From: JAFDZO01 sp038225955
GTDB lineage: Bacteria > Bacteroidota > Ignavibacteria > Tepidaquicellales > Tepidaquicellaceae
Assembly: GCA_038225955.1 (NCBI GenBank)
Contig: JBBRQV010000007.1
Location: 1 to 44,286, forward strand
DNA: 44,286 nucleotides
Direction of reading: 5' to 3'
Shown one piece after another: positions 26,678 through 34,120 of the stretch (positions are counted from its first letter, which is position 1; the number at the start of each line of letters is the position of its first letter). Below the pieces are notes generated by a model that did not search any database, was not told where the DNA came from, and was given only the letters and a program-made list of their open reading frames with translations. Both the position numbers and the translations under genes were made by a program.

Positions 26678-26788
26678 CAGGGCGCCCGCTCCCTGAACCG
26701 AAGGTTCAGTCGGCAAAGTAAAGAATTGAAGAATTCAATTCTTTACTTTGCCGGAGTCCCGCTGAAAGCGGGACGGAGCGGCGCCCTG
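26678..26788. repeat. 111-nt cloverleaf of three GAA-loop hairpins closed by an outer stem
   Basis: Outer stem: 26678-26692 pairs with 26775-26788 (14 bp, one bulged C at 26687). Inside are three perfect hairpins, each capped by GAA: 7 bp at 26693-26709 (CTGAACC/GGTTCAG), 20 bp at 26711-26753 (arms begin CGGCAAAGTA and end TACTTTGCCG), and 8 bp at 26756-26774 (GTCCCGCT/AGCGGGAC). Only T26710 and G26754-A26755 are unpaired between the arms, giving a four-way junction. A TTTTT tract follows at 26789. It could be a structured repeat, a folded single-strand mobile element, or an RNA; the sequence does not decide. Confidence 0.85.
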
Positions 26789-26803
26789 TTTTTATATCTT
26801 AAA

Positions 26804-26833
26804 GACCTGATAGGTCTTTAAGCCTGTCAGGTC
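26804..26833. repeat. 30-nt palindrome, copy 2
   Basis: GACCTGATAGG (26804-26814), an 8-nt loop, then CCTGTCAGGTC (26823-26833). It has the same arms and loop length as copy 1, with one T-G mismatch. An overlapping alternative hairpin, CTTAAAGACCT-GAT-AGGTCTTTAAG, occupies 26798-26822. Confidence 0.8.
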
Positions 26834-26862
26834 GGCTATACAATATTTTTTATGATTGGATG

Positions 26863-26914
26863 ACCCAAAGGGTACCCCCCGCCCGAGTTTATCTCGCACT
26901 TGTTGCTGGGCGGG
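26863..26914. repeat. GC-rich inverted repeat
   Basis: ACCC-AAA-GGGT at 26863-26873, followed by CCCGCCC (26878-26884) complementary to GGGCGGG (26908-26914) across 23 nt that also contain CGAG/CTCG. GC content is well above the surroundings, which marks it as a dispersed repeat. Confidence 0.55.
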
Positions 26915-27059
26915 AATGACAACGTTAAAAATATAATAACTTTAATTTTCTTTGTAAAGAATTTTCTGCCTATTAGTAGGGTGAAATAAAAAAGTTTGGC
27001 ATAATTTTTTAAATAACATTAATTATTCTTTATTCATTATTAATTACAAAAATTGTTTT

Positions 27060-27067
27060 TATCTTTG
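27060..27067 (+). promoter_or_regulatory. Candidate TAnnTTTG -7 box for ispF
   Basis: TATCTTTG, 25 nt before the ispF ATG. It matches the Bacteroidota -7 consensus; no clear -33 TTTG at the usual distance. Confidence 0.5.
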
Positions 27068-27092
27068 CAGTACACTCAACATTTTTAATTAC

Positions 27093-27568
27093 ATGGCAAA
27101 TTTTCGTGTCGGCTTCGGCTACGATGTTCATAGACTTGTTAAAGGAAGAAAGCTTATTCTCGGCGGCGTGGAAATTCCGCACACAAAAGGACTCGATGGA
27201 CACTCAGATGCAGATGTTTTGCTTCACGCAATTTGCGATGCAATTCTTGGCGCATGCGGATATAAAGATATAGGGCATCAGTTTCCAAACACCGATAATA
27301 AATTCAAAGATATTTCAAGCTTAATTTTACTTGAGCAATCTTACAAATTAATTAAGAAAAAAAATATCGTATAGAAAATATTGACTGCGTAATTATTCTT
27401 GAAGAGCCTAAGATTTATAAGCACACCGAACAGATGAAAGAGAAAATTTCTAAAATTCTTAAGACTAAAAACATATCTATAAAAGCCACCACCTCAGAGG
27501 GCTTGGGATTTGTAGGAGCAAAAAAAGGTTGCTCGGCATACTGCACTGCACTCTTATATAAATCATAA
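27093..27568 (+). CDS. ispF: 2-C-methyl-D-erythritol 2,4-cyclodiphosphate synthase, interrupted by an apparent frameshift
   Basis: MEP-pathway enzyme that cyclises CDP-ME-2-phosphate and releases CMP. The first frame gives the correct N-terminal half: RVGFGYDVHRL with metal ligands D and H, then HSDADVLLHAICDA and IGHQFPNTD. It then stops at 27374. The second half follows in another frame: IENIDCVIILEEPK, then KATTSEGLGFVGAKKG, ending at 27568. The shift is at a run of eight A (27357-27364); nine A would give one intact ~158-residue IspF. As IspF is usually essential where MEP is used, a base-call error or slippage on the A-run is more likely than true loss. The stop overlaps the next ATG by one base. 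Confidence 0.9.
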
Positions 27569-27867
27569 TGAGCTATACTTACTCTGAGATTACAGATTTA
27601 ATTGCCTCGCAAAAATCTTTTCTCAAAAAAAAATACGGACTTACGAAGATAGGAATTTTCAGCTTCAGAGAGAAAAAATCAGGCGTGTACGAAGTTGATT
27701 TTATCGTTTCATTTGAAAATCCCATTGGTATAATGTTTGTTGATTTTTGTGAGTTCCTTGAGAGTATACTCAATATAAAAGCAGAAGTAATTACTGAAGA
27801 AGGATTTGAAAATCTTAAAGATGAAGCTTTAAAAAACGGAATAAAGAATAAGATAAAATATGTTTGA
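27568..27867 (+). CDS. Degenerate MNT-type nucleotidyltransferase domain protein
   Basis: 99 residues. Size, the following HepT-like gene and an 8-nt overlap with it fit MntA (minimal nucleotidyltransferase antitoxin). The active site looks eroded: the usual GSx10DxD is FS at 31-32 with EVD at 42-44, so the glycine and the first aspartate are replaced. The later VDLV-type aspartate is AEVIT (72-76). The surrounding pattern (KIGIFSFREKKSG, VDFIVSFENP) still follows the family. The protein may bind its partner without catalysis. I am confident of the fold and less sure of lost activity. Confidence 0.7.
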   Translation: MSYTYSEITDLIASQKSFLKKKYGLTKIGIFSFREKKSGVYEVDFIVSFENPIGIMFVDFCEFLESILNIKAEVITEEGFENLKDEALKNGIKNKIKYV

Positions 27868-28195
27868 GCGCGAAGATAAAATAATTGCAAAAGAAATTAT
27901 TGAATCGTTTGATAAAATTTTTGAAGAGGTAAAAGATATTGATTACGATAATTTCAAAAACGACTCTGTAAAAATCCGTTCTCTATTATCAGAGATAGAA
28001 TTAATCGGAAATAATTGTCAGCAAATTACAGGTGAGTTCAGACTAACAAATGAAGATGTAAATTGGAATTACTTAATCAAAACAAGAGCGCGGCTCTCGC
28101 ATACGGTTTTATCACCGGTAAACACTGATGTCTTATGGACATTGATTAAAAACGACTATCCTGAAATAAGGAATAACATTTCGAAATTATTCTAA
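27860..28195 (+). CDS. HepT-like (DUF86) putative toxin/RNase partner of the MNT protein
   Basis: 111 residues, helical. It has the HepT motif Rx4-6H as R76-ARLS-H81, followed by VNTDVLWTLIKNDYPEI, which matches the VDxxxVWxxIxxDLPxL line of the family. The tyrosine after the histidine (HxY), reported as the site of poly-AMPylation in the Shewanella HepT, is valine here (HTV, V83). An RNase role is known for HepT; whether this one is active cannot be told. It overlaps the MNT gene by 8 nt and lies 30 bp before murB, so the pair is embedded in a housekeeping operon. Confidence 0.75.
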   Translation: MFEREDKIIAKEIIESFDKIFEEVKDIDYDNFKNDSVKIRSLLSEIELIGNNCQQITGEFRLTNEDVNWNYLIKTRARLSHTVLSPVNTDVLWTLIKNDYPEIRNNISKLF

Positions 28196-28225
28196 ATAAT
28201 TTTAAATTATTAACCCATAAAATTT

Positions 28226-29290
28226 TTGATAAATATATTAAAATCTGATATTGAGTTATCGAACTTCACAACAATAAAACTTGGCGGAACTGCAAAATAC
28301 TTCGCACAATTTAATAACGTTTACGAGCTGAGAGAACTACTAAACTTCGCGAAAAAAGAAAACTTAAAAATTCAGATAATCGGCGGAGGAAGTAATATCA
28401 TTTTTCCTGATGAAGGATTCAAAGGACTTGTTTTAAAAAACCATATTAAAGAACTCGAGTACGAAGTAAACAACGATGAAGTAATAATAAAAGCAGGCGG
28501 CGGCGGAAACTGGGATGACTTTGTTTCGTTCTGCGTTAACGAAGGCTTGCAGGGAATTGAATGCCTCTCCGGAATTCCCGGAAGCATCGGCGCAACTCCG
28601 ATTCAAAACGTAGGAGCATACGGACAGGAAATATCAGATGTAATTCTTGGTCTTCGCGCATTGAGAGTTGAAGACAATTCAATTGTTACATTTAATAGTG
28701 AGGAATGCAAATTCGCATACCGGAACAGTATTTTCAAAAACGAACAAAAAAATAAATACATTATCGTTGAAGTTATTTTTAAATTAAAATTAAATGCAGA
28801 GCCCCAGTTAAAATACAAAGAGCTTGCTGATGAGATTCAAAAAGAAAATGATTATCAGAATATTTCAAATGCGGATAAACTGAAATTCGTAAGGTATAAA
28901 GTTATTGAAATAAGAAAAAGAAAATCGATGGTGATTGATAAAAGTGATGAGAATACAGTTTCATGCGGTTCGTTTTTTATGAATCCTGTTTTGAGTGACG
29001 AAGATTATAAAAAATTTGATGAAAATCTTTTTCACTTCCCGATTAAGCCGAAAGTCTTTAAAACAGACAACGGATATAAAATACCTGCAGCATGGCTGAT
29101 AGAGCATGCCGGTTTTCACAAAGGTATGAATAAAAACGGAGCAGCTATTTCCGATAACCATTCTTTAGCATTAATTAATAAAGGGTGCAGCACAAAAGCC
29201 CTTTTGGAACTGGCTCACGAAATTGAAACAAAGGTTCAGCAGTTATTTGGAATTAAATTGCATACAGAGCCTGTTATAGTAAGCAGCTAA
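28226..29290 (+). CDS. murB: UDP-N-acetylenolpyruvoylglucosamine reductase
   Basis: FAD enzyme that makes UDP-MurNAc for peptidoglycan. 354 residues, type I (E. coli-like). It has the FAD-binding GGGSNIIFPDEGF, GIPGSIGATPIQNVGAYGQE, and YRNSIF with the substrate tyrosine. SCGSFFMNP carries the catalytic serine, and the C-terminal glutamate lies in HTEPV. The start is TTG at 28226: an in-frame stop lies at 28211-28213 and no ATG is close, and NILKSDIELSNFTT fits the family N-terminus. It probably belongs to the ispF operon. Confidence 0.95.
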   Translation: MINILKSDIELSNFTTIKLGGTAKYFAQFNNVYELRELLNFAKKENLKIQIIGGGSNIIFPDEGFKGLVLKNHIKELEYEVNNDEVIIKAGGGGNWDDFVSFCVNEGLQGIECLSGIPGSIGATPIQNVGAYGQEISDVILGLRALRVEDNSIVTFNSEECKFAYRNSIFKNEQKNKYIIVEVIFKLKLNAEPQLKYKELADEIQKENDYQNISNADKLKFVRYKVIEIRKRKSMVIDKSDENTVSCGSFFMNPVLSDEDYKKFDENLFHFPIKPKVFKTDNGYKIPAAWLIEHAGFHKGMNKNGAAISDNHSLALINKGCSTKALLELAHEIETKVQQLFGIKLHTEPVIVSS

Positions 29291-29291
29291 A

Positions 29292-29322
29292 CGGCAGAAT
29301 TTAATCACTGATAATTTTGCCG
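29292..29322 (+). terminator. Possible weak terminator after murB
   Basis: 10-nt arms CGGCAGAATT (29292-29301) and AATTTTGCCG (29313-29322) with one G-T pair and an 11-nt loop, followed by AAATACTTTATTTT. The T-tract is not continuous, so termination is uncertain. Confidence 0.35.
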
Positions 29323-29358
29323 AAATACTTTATTTTAAATAGTATTTATAAAACATAA

Positions 29359-29940
29359 GTGTCAAATAGTCCTCTCGAAAGTACGAAACGCGATGTAAAC
29401 TTATTAAGAAGAGTCTCTGCAGGAGATGAATCCGCCATTGGCGAACTTTACGATTTTTATTCCAAGTATTTATATACCACAATTTACTTCATTTTAAAGA
29501 ACGAACCTGAAGCCGAAGATGTGCTGCAGGAAGTCTTTTTTTTAATATGGGATAAAATAGATACTTATGACGAGCGTTTGGGAAATCCAATTTCATGGAT
29601 GACTCGTATTTCAAGGAACAAGGCTATAGACAAGCTGCGTGCAAAGAAACAAAGTTCGGATATCGATGAAACTAACGAGACATTGATAATTGACCTTAAC
29701 GAGGACTATAAAAAAAGTAACCCTGAATTCATAGCGGCGGCAGGGCAGGAACAAAAAGAAGTACTGGAAGCTATAAAAGAATTAGACGAGGTTCAGAGAC
29801 AACTAATAGAGTATGCCTATTACAAAGGCTTCTCACATTCGGAACTCTCAGAGCATTTTAAAATTCCTTTAGGAACAGTCAAAACAAAAGTAAGAGCAGC
29901 GATGACTTTCTTAAGAGAAAGATTGAAGCACTTAAATTAA
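29359..29940 (+). CDS. ECF-type sigma-70 family RNA polymerase sigma factor
   Basis: 193 residues. Region 2 is at about 26-92 (YDFYSKYLYTTIYFILKNE, AEDVLQEVFFLIWDKI, RISRNKAIDKLRAKK) and region 4 at about 137-187 (RQLIEYAYYKGFSHSELSEH, LGTVKTKVRAAMTFLRERL). No other domain is present. The start is GTG at 29359, right after an in-frame TAA. The next gene, 38 bp on, is a cupin protein in the position of an anti-sigma factor. The regulon cannot be inferred; the next downstream unit has its own riboswitch. Confidence 0.92.
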   Translation: MSNSPLESTKRDVNLLRRVSAGDESAIGELYDFYSKYLYTTIYFILKNEPEAEDVLQEVFFLIWDKIDTYDERLGNPISWMTRISRNKAIDKLRAKKQSSDIDETNETLIIDLNEDYKKSNPEFIAAAGQEQKEVLEAIKELDEVQRQLIEYAYYKGFSHSELSEHFKIPLGTVKTKVRAAMTFLRERLKHLN

Positions 29941-29978
29941 TAAAGAGTAAAAAGCGAAAAAAAGATATAGGTAAAGAA

Positions 29979-30554
29979 ATGAAAGACGATATAATATTAA
30001 ATTCGATTGGCGCCCTTAGTGAACCTGAAAAGGAAAAACTATTTTCATCCCTCAAAGAAGCGGGATTTGGAGATGTATTTTTTGCTTCGGATGTAAATAA
30101 CATTATTGAAAAAATTAATAACGCCATACTAAATAATTCAAGCAGATTGAAAACTCCTTCTGCCGGATTGAAGGATAAAATAATGGCAAGAATAAAAGCC
30201 TCACCACGTAAAGAAGAGCACAAAGATTTTGATTTCAAATTTGCAGATTCAACAGGCGATTGGTTTGACCATCCTCTTGTAAAGGCAGTACAGGTGAAAG
30301 TCTTATCCGTAAATAAAGAAAATAATTATGCAATGCTTATGATGAAGGTACCTGCAGGAAATGAATTCCCCGAGCATCACCACTCAGCTCCTGAAGAATG
30401 TTTAATTCTTGAAGGAGATTTTCAGGCAGAAGGCAGAGTTTTAGGTCCCGGTGATTTCCATCACGCCGAGCCAGGTACAGACCACGGCAAGCTTTATACC
30501 CGTACGGGAGTGACTTTATTATTGGTTGTAAATCCCGCAGATTACAGTCTATAG
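29979..30554 (+). CDS. Cupin-domain anti-sigma-like protein (ChrR-type)
   Basis: 191 residues. The N-terminal ~75 residues (IGALSEPEKEKL…) look like an anti-sigma helical domain but lack the zinc-binding HxxxCxxC of the ZAS group. Residues about 95-190 form a cupin with probable metal ligands H133-H134-H135, E139 or E140, and H161/H162, plus a further H169. ChrR-like proteins pair with ECF factors and sense oxidative stress through such a cupin. Position right behind an ECF gene supports that pairing, but the missing zinc site makes the sensing mechanism unclear. Confidence 0.8.
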   Translation: MKDDIILNSIGALSEPEKEKLFSSLKEAGFGDVFFASDVNNIIEKINNAILNNSSRLKTPSAGLKDKIMARIKASPRKEEHKDFDFKFADSTGDWFDHPLVKAVQVKVLSVNKENNYAMLMMKVPAGNEFPEHHHSAPEECLILEGDFQAEGRVLGPGDFHHAEPGTDHGKLYTRTGVTLLLVVNPADYSL

Positions 30555-30587
30555 TTCTTCATAAATTTCGATTTACATAAAACAATT

Positions 30588-30679
30588 TTTGTTTTGGGGT
30601 GCTGGTTTTTATTCCTAAATACCGGCTGAGATTATACCCACGAACCTGATCCGGTTAATACCGGCGTAGGAATAACATT
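30588..30679 (+). promoter_or_regulatory. TPP riboswitch (THI element)
   Basis: All conserved parts are present in order: GGGGTGCT (30597-30604), CTGAGA (30626-30631), TACCCACGAACCTGATCCGG, then TTAATACCGGCGTAGGAA (30655-30672). P5 is CCGG (30651-30654) with CCGG (30661-30664). A short P1 can form from TGTTT (from 30589) with AATAACA (from 30671). It binds thiamine pyrophosphate. It sits in the leader of a TonB-dependent receptor, with an intrinsic terminator between them. Confidence 0.95.
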
Positions 30680-30688
30680 CTATTCAAT

Positions 30689-30743
30689 GCTTATAACTTT
30701 CTTATTTTTTCAGGTTCAAGAAAGTCATAGGCGTTTTTTATTT
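30689..30743 (+). terminator. Intrinsic terminator forming the riboswitch expression platform
   Basis: 15-nt arms 30689-30703 (GCTTATAACTTTCTT) and 30718-30732 (AAGAAAGTCATAGGC) pair with one G-T pair and one A-C mismatch, around a 14-nt loop. GTTTTTTATTTT follows at once. Lying between the riboswitch and the receptor start, it probably lets TPP stop transcription; the switching itself is inferred. Confidence 0.7.
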
Positions 30744-30761
30744 TATTCAAATTTATTTAAC

Positions 30762-33170
30762 ATGAAATCTTTTTTATTTCTTTGTTCTTTATTTTTTATA
30801 TACTCAGGGATTGTGTTCTCACAGGAGGTACAACCCCCGACGCCAATGCCGCGCTTGGAAGATGACTCAACAGCTTACAAAACGCAGACAATTGAAGTTG
30901 ATGCATTAAAAGGTATCGAGAGGAAAACTCCGATCACTTTTCAGGATATTAAGCGTGATGAAATCACCGAGAAATACTGGATGCAGGACTTACCAATGTT
31001 CCTTAACGGAAAGACAAGCATTAATTCTTATTCGGAATCCGGCGCTTCAATCGGTTACTCTTACCTATCCATTCGTGGATTTGACCAGCGCAGAGTTTCT
31101 ATTTTAATAAACGGCTCTCCGCAAAATGATGCAGAAGATCAGCAGGTTTACTGGGTAGATTTATCCGATATAACTTCTTCAGTTGAAAATATTCAAATTC
31201 AAAGAGGTATCGGAACCGCTCTTTACGGTACATCTTCCATCGGAGGTGTGATAAATATTCAGACAATCGATTACACTAAAAGAAATTTTCTTAATGTTGA
31301 TGTCGGTTCAGGCGATTACAATTCAAAGAGATATTCATTAGAATACTCATCGGGACTTGCTCAAAACAATATGGGGTTCTATGCTAAGTTTTCAAAAACT
31401 ACAACTGACGGATATAGAAATCAATCATGGTCAGACCACTGGTCATACTTTATCGGAGCAACAAAACTTTTCAAAAACTCTACTTTAAAGATGAATGTTT
31501 ATGGCAGTCCGATAAAAAATCATCTTGCATACCTTGGCGTTACAAAAGATTATCTTGATGGGACCGTAACAGGAAATCAGTTGAACGACAGACGCTACAA
31601 TCCGCTTACCTACAGCGATGAAACCGATAATTATCATCAGCCGCATTATGAATTAATTTATAACTGGCAGCCCTTTAACAATGTTTACATTTCAAACACA
31701 TTGGCTTACACCCGCGGCGAGGGATATTTTGTAACATCGTTCCCGGCAATATGGGGATATGATTTTTCTTACTTCAGATTGAATCCGTTCTTTACTTCTG
31801 ATACAACTACGTTCAATTCTTTATACTACCAGCATAATCCTGACGGAACAATTTATCACGACCCTGCAAATGGTTATGTTGTTGATAAGAGCGATATCAT
31901 AACAAAGTTATATGTAAACAATAATGATTACGGCTGGTACCCTAAGGTGCAGATTGCTCATAATAACGGCAAAGGAACATTGTTAATAGGTGGTGAGATG
32001 CGCTTGCATAAATCAGAACACTACGGCGAAATCTCTTTTGCAAATGCGCTGCCTGACCGCACTCCGCCTAACTATCAATACTATTATTACAACGGCAAGA
32101 AGCGTACACTTTCTGTTTACGCAAACGAAGTTTACGATTTCAGTAAATTTGTAACCGGTATGGTCGGTGTGCAATATGCAAACCACAGATACTCATTAGA
32201 CTACGACAGATTTAAGCCATATACATTTGATGTTAACTATGATTTTATAACTCCAAGAATTGGATTAAGCGTTTTGACATATTATAATCTCAGATTCTTC
32301 GGAAACGTTTCTTATGCAAAGCGTGAGCCAAGACTGAAAGATATTTATGATGCAGAGAGTCCATACTCTGTCCCAAATTTTCAGACAGTCGATACAGTGA
32401 AAAAGGTTTACTCGAATCCCCTTGTAAAGCCCGAAGAAATGATTGACTACGAATTCGGTATTAATTTTAAAACCCCCGCTACCAATGCAAGTTTAAACTT
32501 TTACCTTATGGATTTCAGCAATGAAATTGTAAACAACGGTCAGCTTGATAACGTCGGACAGCCGATAAATGGTAACGCAGGAAAATCAATTCACAGAGGA
32601 ATTGAATTTGAGTATTCATTCATACCGTTCTATTTATATAAAGGACTAAGCAATTTTTCAATCGAGTACAACATAACTTTATCGGATAATTATTTTAAAG
32701 AATATACTGAAATTCTTGGAAGAGATTCAATCGGCGGAATAATTTACGGAAACGATTACTCGGGAAATAAAATTTTATTAAATCCTTCTGTACTCGGAAA
32801 TCTAACTTTAAATTATCTTGATAAAGGAGCTTTCAGCGCATACATAACAATGCAGCACGTTGGCAAACAGTATCTTGATAACTCAGAGAACGAGAGAAAA
32901 AATTCGGCAGCGACTCAGGTAGCAGGTTACGTAAACAAAACAATCGAACCATACATAGTTTTCAACGGCGGAATTTCATATAACTTTATGAATCTTATTT
33001 CAGATAAGTCGTTAAGAAAATCAATAAAGAATTTTGACATCGAGCTGAAGGTAAATAATATTTTTGATAAGCTTTACACTCCGACAGGAAGCGTAGATGG
33101 ATACGGAACTCCGTACTGGATTCCCGCCGCTACAAGAAATTTTTATGTGAATGCGAAGATAGGATTTTAA
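30762..33170 (+). CDS. TonB-dependent outer-membrane receptor, probably for thiamine
   Basis: 802 residues from the ATG at 30762. I reject the earlier start at 30687 because it falls inside the terminator stem; the chosen one gives a clean signal peptide (MKSFLFLCSLFF…VFSQ). It has a plug domain (about 40-165: YLSIRGFDQRRVSILINGSPQ, IQIQRGIGTALYGTSSIGGVINIQT), then a long beta-barrel. The end (VNNIFDKLYTP, terminal GF) is typical of these receptors. A TonB-box-like stretch is TQTIEVDA just after the leader. Control by a TPP riboswitch points to uptake of thiamine or a precursor. No other thiamine gene is in the window. Confidence 0.92.
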   Translation: MKSFLFLCSLFFIYSGIVFSQEVQPPTPMPRLEDDSTAYKTQTIEVDALKGIERKTPITFQDIKRDEITEKYWMQDLPMFLNGKTSINSYSESGASIGYSYLSIRGFDQRRVSILINGSPQNDAEDQQVYWVDLSDITSSVENIQIQRGIGTALYGTSSIGGVINIQTIDYTKRNFLNVDVGSGDYNSKRYSLEYSSGLAQNNMGFYAKFSKTTTDGYRNQSWSDHWSYFIGATKLFKNSTLKMNVYGSPIKNHLAYLGVTKDYLDGTVTGNQLNDRRYNPLTYSDETDNYHQPHYELIYNWQPFNNVYISNTLAYTRGEGYFVTSFPAIWGYDFSYFRLNPFFTSDTTTFNSLYYQHNPDGTIYHDPANGYVVDKSDIITKLYVNNNDYGWYPKVQIAHNNGKGTLLIGGEMRLHKSEHYGEISFANALPDRTPPNYQYYYYNGKKRTLSVYANEVYDFSKFVTGMVGVQYANHRYSLDYDRFKPYTFDVNYDFITPRIGLSVLTYYNLRFFGNVSYAKREPRLKDIYDAESPYSVPNFQTVDTVKKVYSNPLVKPEEMIDYEFGINFKTPATNASLNFYLMDFSNEIVNNGQLDNVGQPINGNAGKSIHRGIEFEYSFIPFYLYKGLSNFSIEYNITLSDNYFKEYTEILGRDSIGGIIYGNDYSGNKILLNPSVLGNLTLNYLDKGAFSAYITMQHVGKQYLDNSENERKNSAATQVAGYVNKTIEPYIVFNGGISYNFMNLISDKSLRKSIKNFDIELKVNNIFDKLYTPTGSVDGYGTPYWIPAATRNFYVNAKIGF

Positions 33171-33203
33171 GAATTCAGAATGTAAAATTCAGAATTCAGA
33201 ATT
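33171..33203. repeat. Short ATTCAGAAT repeat cluster
   Basis: ATTCAGAAT occurs at 33173, 33187 and 33194, the last two overlapping, directly after the receptor stop. The word is half-palindromic and may be a simple-sequence expansion. Confidence 0.6.
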
Positions 33204-33228
33204 AAAACATTTACGGAATAATGCTTTT

Positions 33229-33262
33229 AACCTGCTTGATAAAAATTGAGCAGGTTTTTTAT
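33229..33262 (+). terminator. Intrinsic terminator after the TonB-dependent receptor
   Basis: 8-bp arms AACCTGCT (33229-33236) and AGCAGGTT (33249-33256) around a 12-nt loop, followed by TTTTATT. It lies 58 bp past the receptor stop. Confidence 0.8.
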
Positions 33263-33382
33263 TGTGCAAAGTTTCCTAAATAACAGCATTGAGAATTTAA
33301 CATAGATAAATTAATTTATAAACATATCTTTATTAGGAATTAATGTGTAGTATAATATAAAAATGAAAACAAAAACTTGATA

Positions 33383-33994
33383 ATGAAAATAATATTAATT
33401 TCGTTACTGCTAGGATTGTTTAGTCCCTGTTTTGCGCAAAGTGATACAGTAAACCTGAATACGCCGGCAGTCTTTTCAATAACTTTTTATGAGAGCAAAA
33501 AATCATTTTTTGGTTTAAATGCCAATACAACTTATAATGAAGTCTATCTGGATTTGCTTACTAAAGATTTTATCACGATCAGAAAAAAGTTTTCTGATGT
33601 CAATCATCCAAATGCTGTTTCAAGGTACGTAAGAATTCCTTTGAAAAATATTAAATCATTGGGATATGCAACGGGCACTCAGGAAACTTTTGGAGCTTTA
33701 CTGGGAGCGGGAATCGGAATTGCAGGGGGAACGCTGATTGCTGTCCTTACAAAAATTGCAGACAATAAACAATTTGATTCTAAATTTGAACCGGGAACTA
33801 TCAGCTCTATTACACATCCAATTATGGCATTTGGCGGTGCCGGAGCTTTACTGGGATATCTTTTCGGAGGATATTTGAATAAATATGAAAGTACTGACTT
33901 GACGATATATGATAATGATAATGAAAATGAAAAAAAGTTTATGGAAATAAAAAAAATTGTTGATAAGGGAATAAATTACTCAAAGAAAAAATAA
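33383..33994 (+). CDS. Exported protein of unknown function with glycine-rich hydrophobic region
   Basis: 203 residues from the ATG at 33383 (a TTG at 33377 is less likely). It has a signal peptide MKIILISLLLGLFSPCFAQ; a soluble region follows. Two hydrophobic Gly/Ala-rich stretches (about 105-125, GALLGAGIGIAGGTL, and about 148-165, AFGGAGALLGYLFGGYL) resemble glycine-zipper membrane segments. The C-terminus is charged. I recognise no family. It is framed by the receptor terminator and the kup promoter, so is probably a single-gene unit. Confidence 0.75.
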   Translation: MKIILISLLLGLFSPCFAQSDTVNLNTPAVFSITFYESKKSFFGLNANTTYNEVYLDLLTKDFITIRKKFSDVNHPNAVSRYVRIPLKNIKSLGYATGTQETFGALLGAGIGIAGGTLIAVLTKIADNKQFDSKFEPGTISSITHPIMAFGGAGALLGYLFGGYLNKYESTDLTIYDNDNENEKKFMEIKKIVDKGINYSKKK

Positions 33995-34031
33995 TACAGA
34001 AACCCCCCAAAATATAAGCTATTTTTAAACA

Positions 34032-34062
34032 TTTGTAAATCCTTTAATAACTATTATCTTTA
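34032..34062 (+). promoter_or_regulatory. Candidate Bacteroidota-type promoter for kup
   Basis: TTTG at 34032-34035 (-33 element) and TATCTTTA at 34055-34062 (TAnnTTTG with one mismatch), 19 nt apart, which is in the usual spacing range. The predicted leader to the TTG start at 34121 is about 50 nt. Confidence 0.5.
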
Positions 34063-34120
34063 AAGTTTTGTTTAATTGTTATATGTTTACAAAGCTATTT
34101 TTAGAAATTAAAGAATTTAA

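Larger units (their letters stand above)
26154..27092. other. 939-bp gene-free repeat island between kynU and ispF
   Basis: Frames present here are interrupted, low-complexity, or made of repeat sequence. It holds, in order: the kynU promoter, a 30-nt palindrome, a 50-bp direct repeat in two copies, a short GC palindrome, a 111-nt three-hairpin cloverleaf, a second copy of the 30-nt palindrome, a GC-rich inverted repeat, and the ispF promoter. Each is listed separately. Confidence 0.8.

Noticed and set aside
26678..26788. tRNA gene
   Set aside because: The fold is cloverleaf-like, but there is no T-loop consensus, no acceptor CCA position and the 20-bp middle arm with a 3-nt loop cannot be an anticodon arm.
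30687..30761. Longer N-terminus of the TonB-dependent receptor
   Set aside because: That stretch is the riboswitch terminator, and the extra residues would hide the signal peptide.
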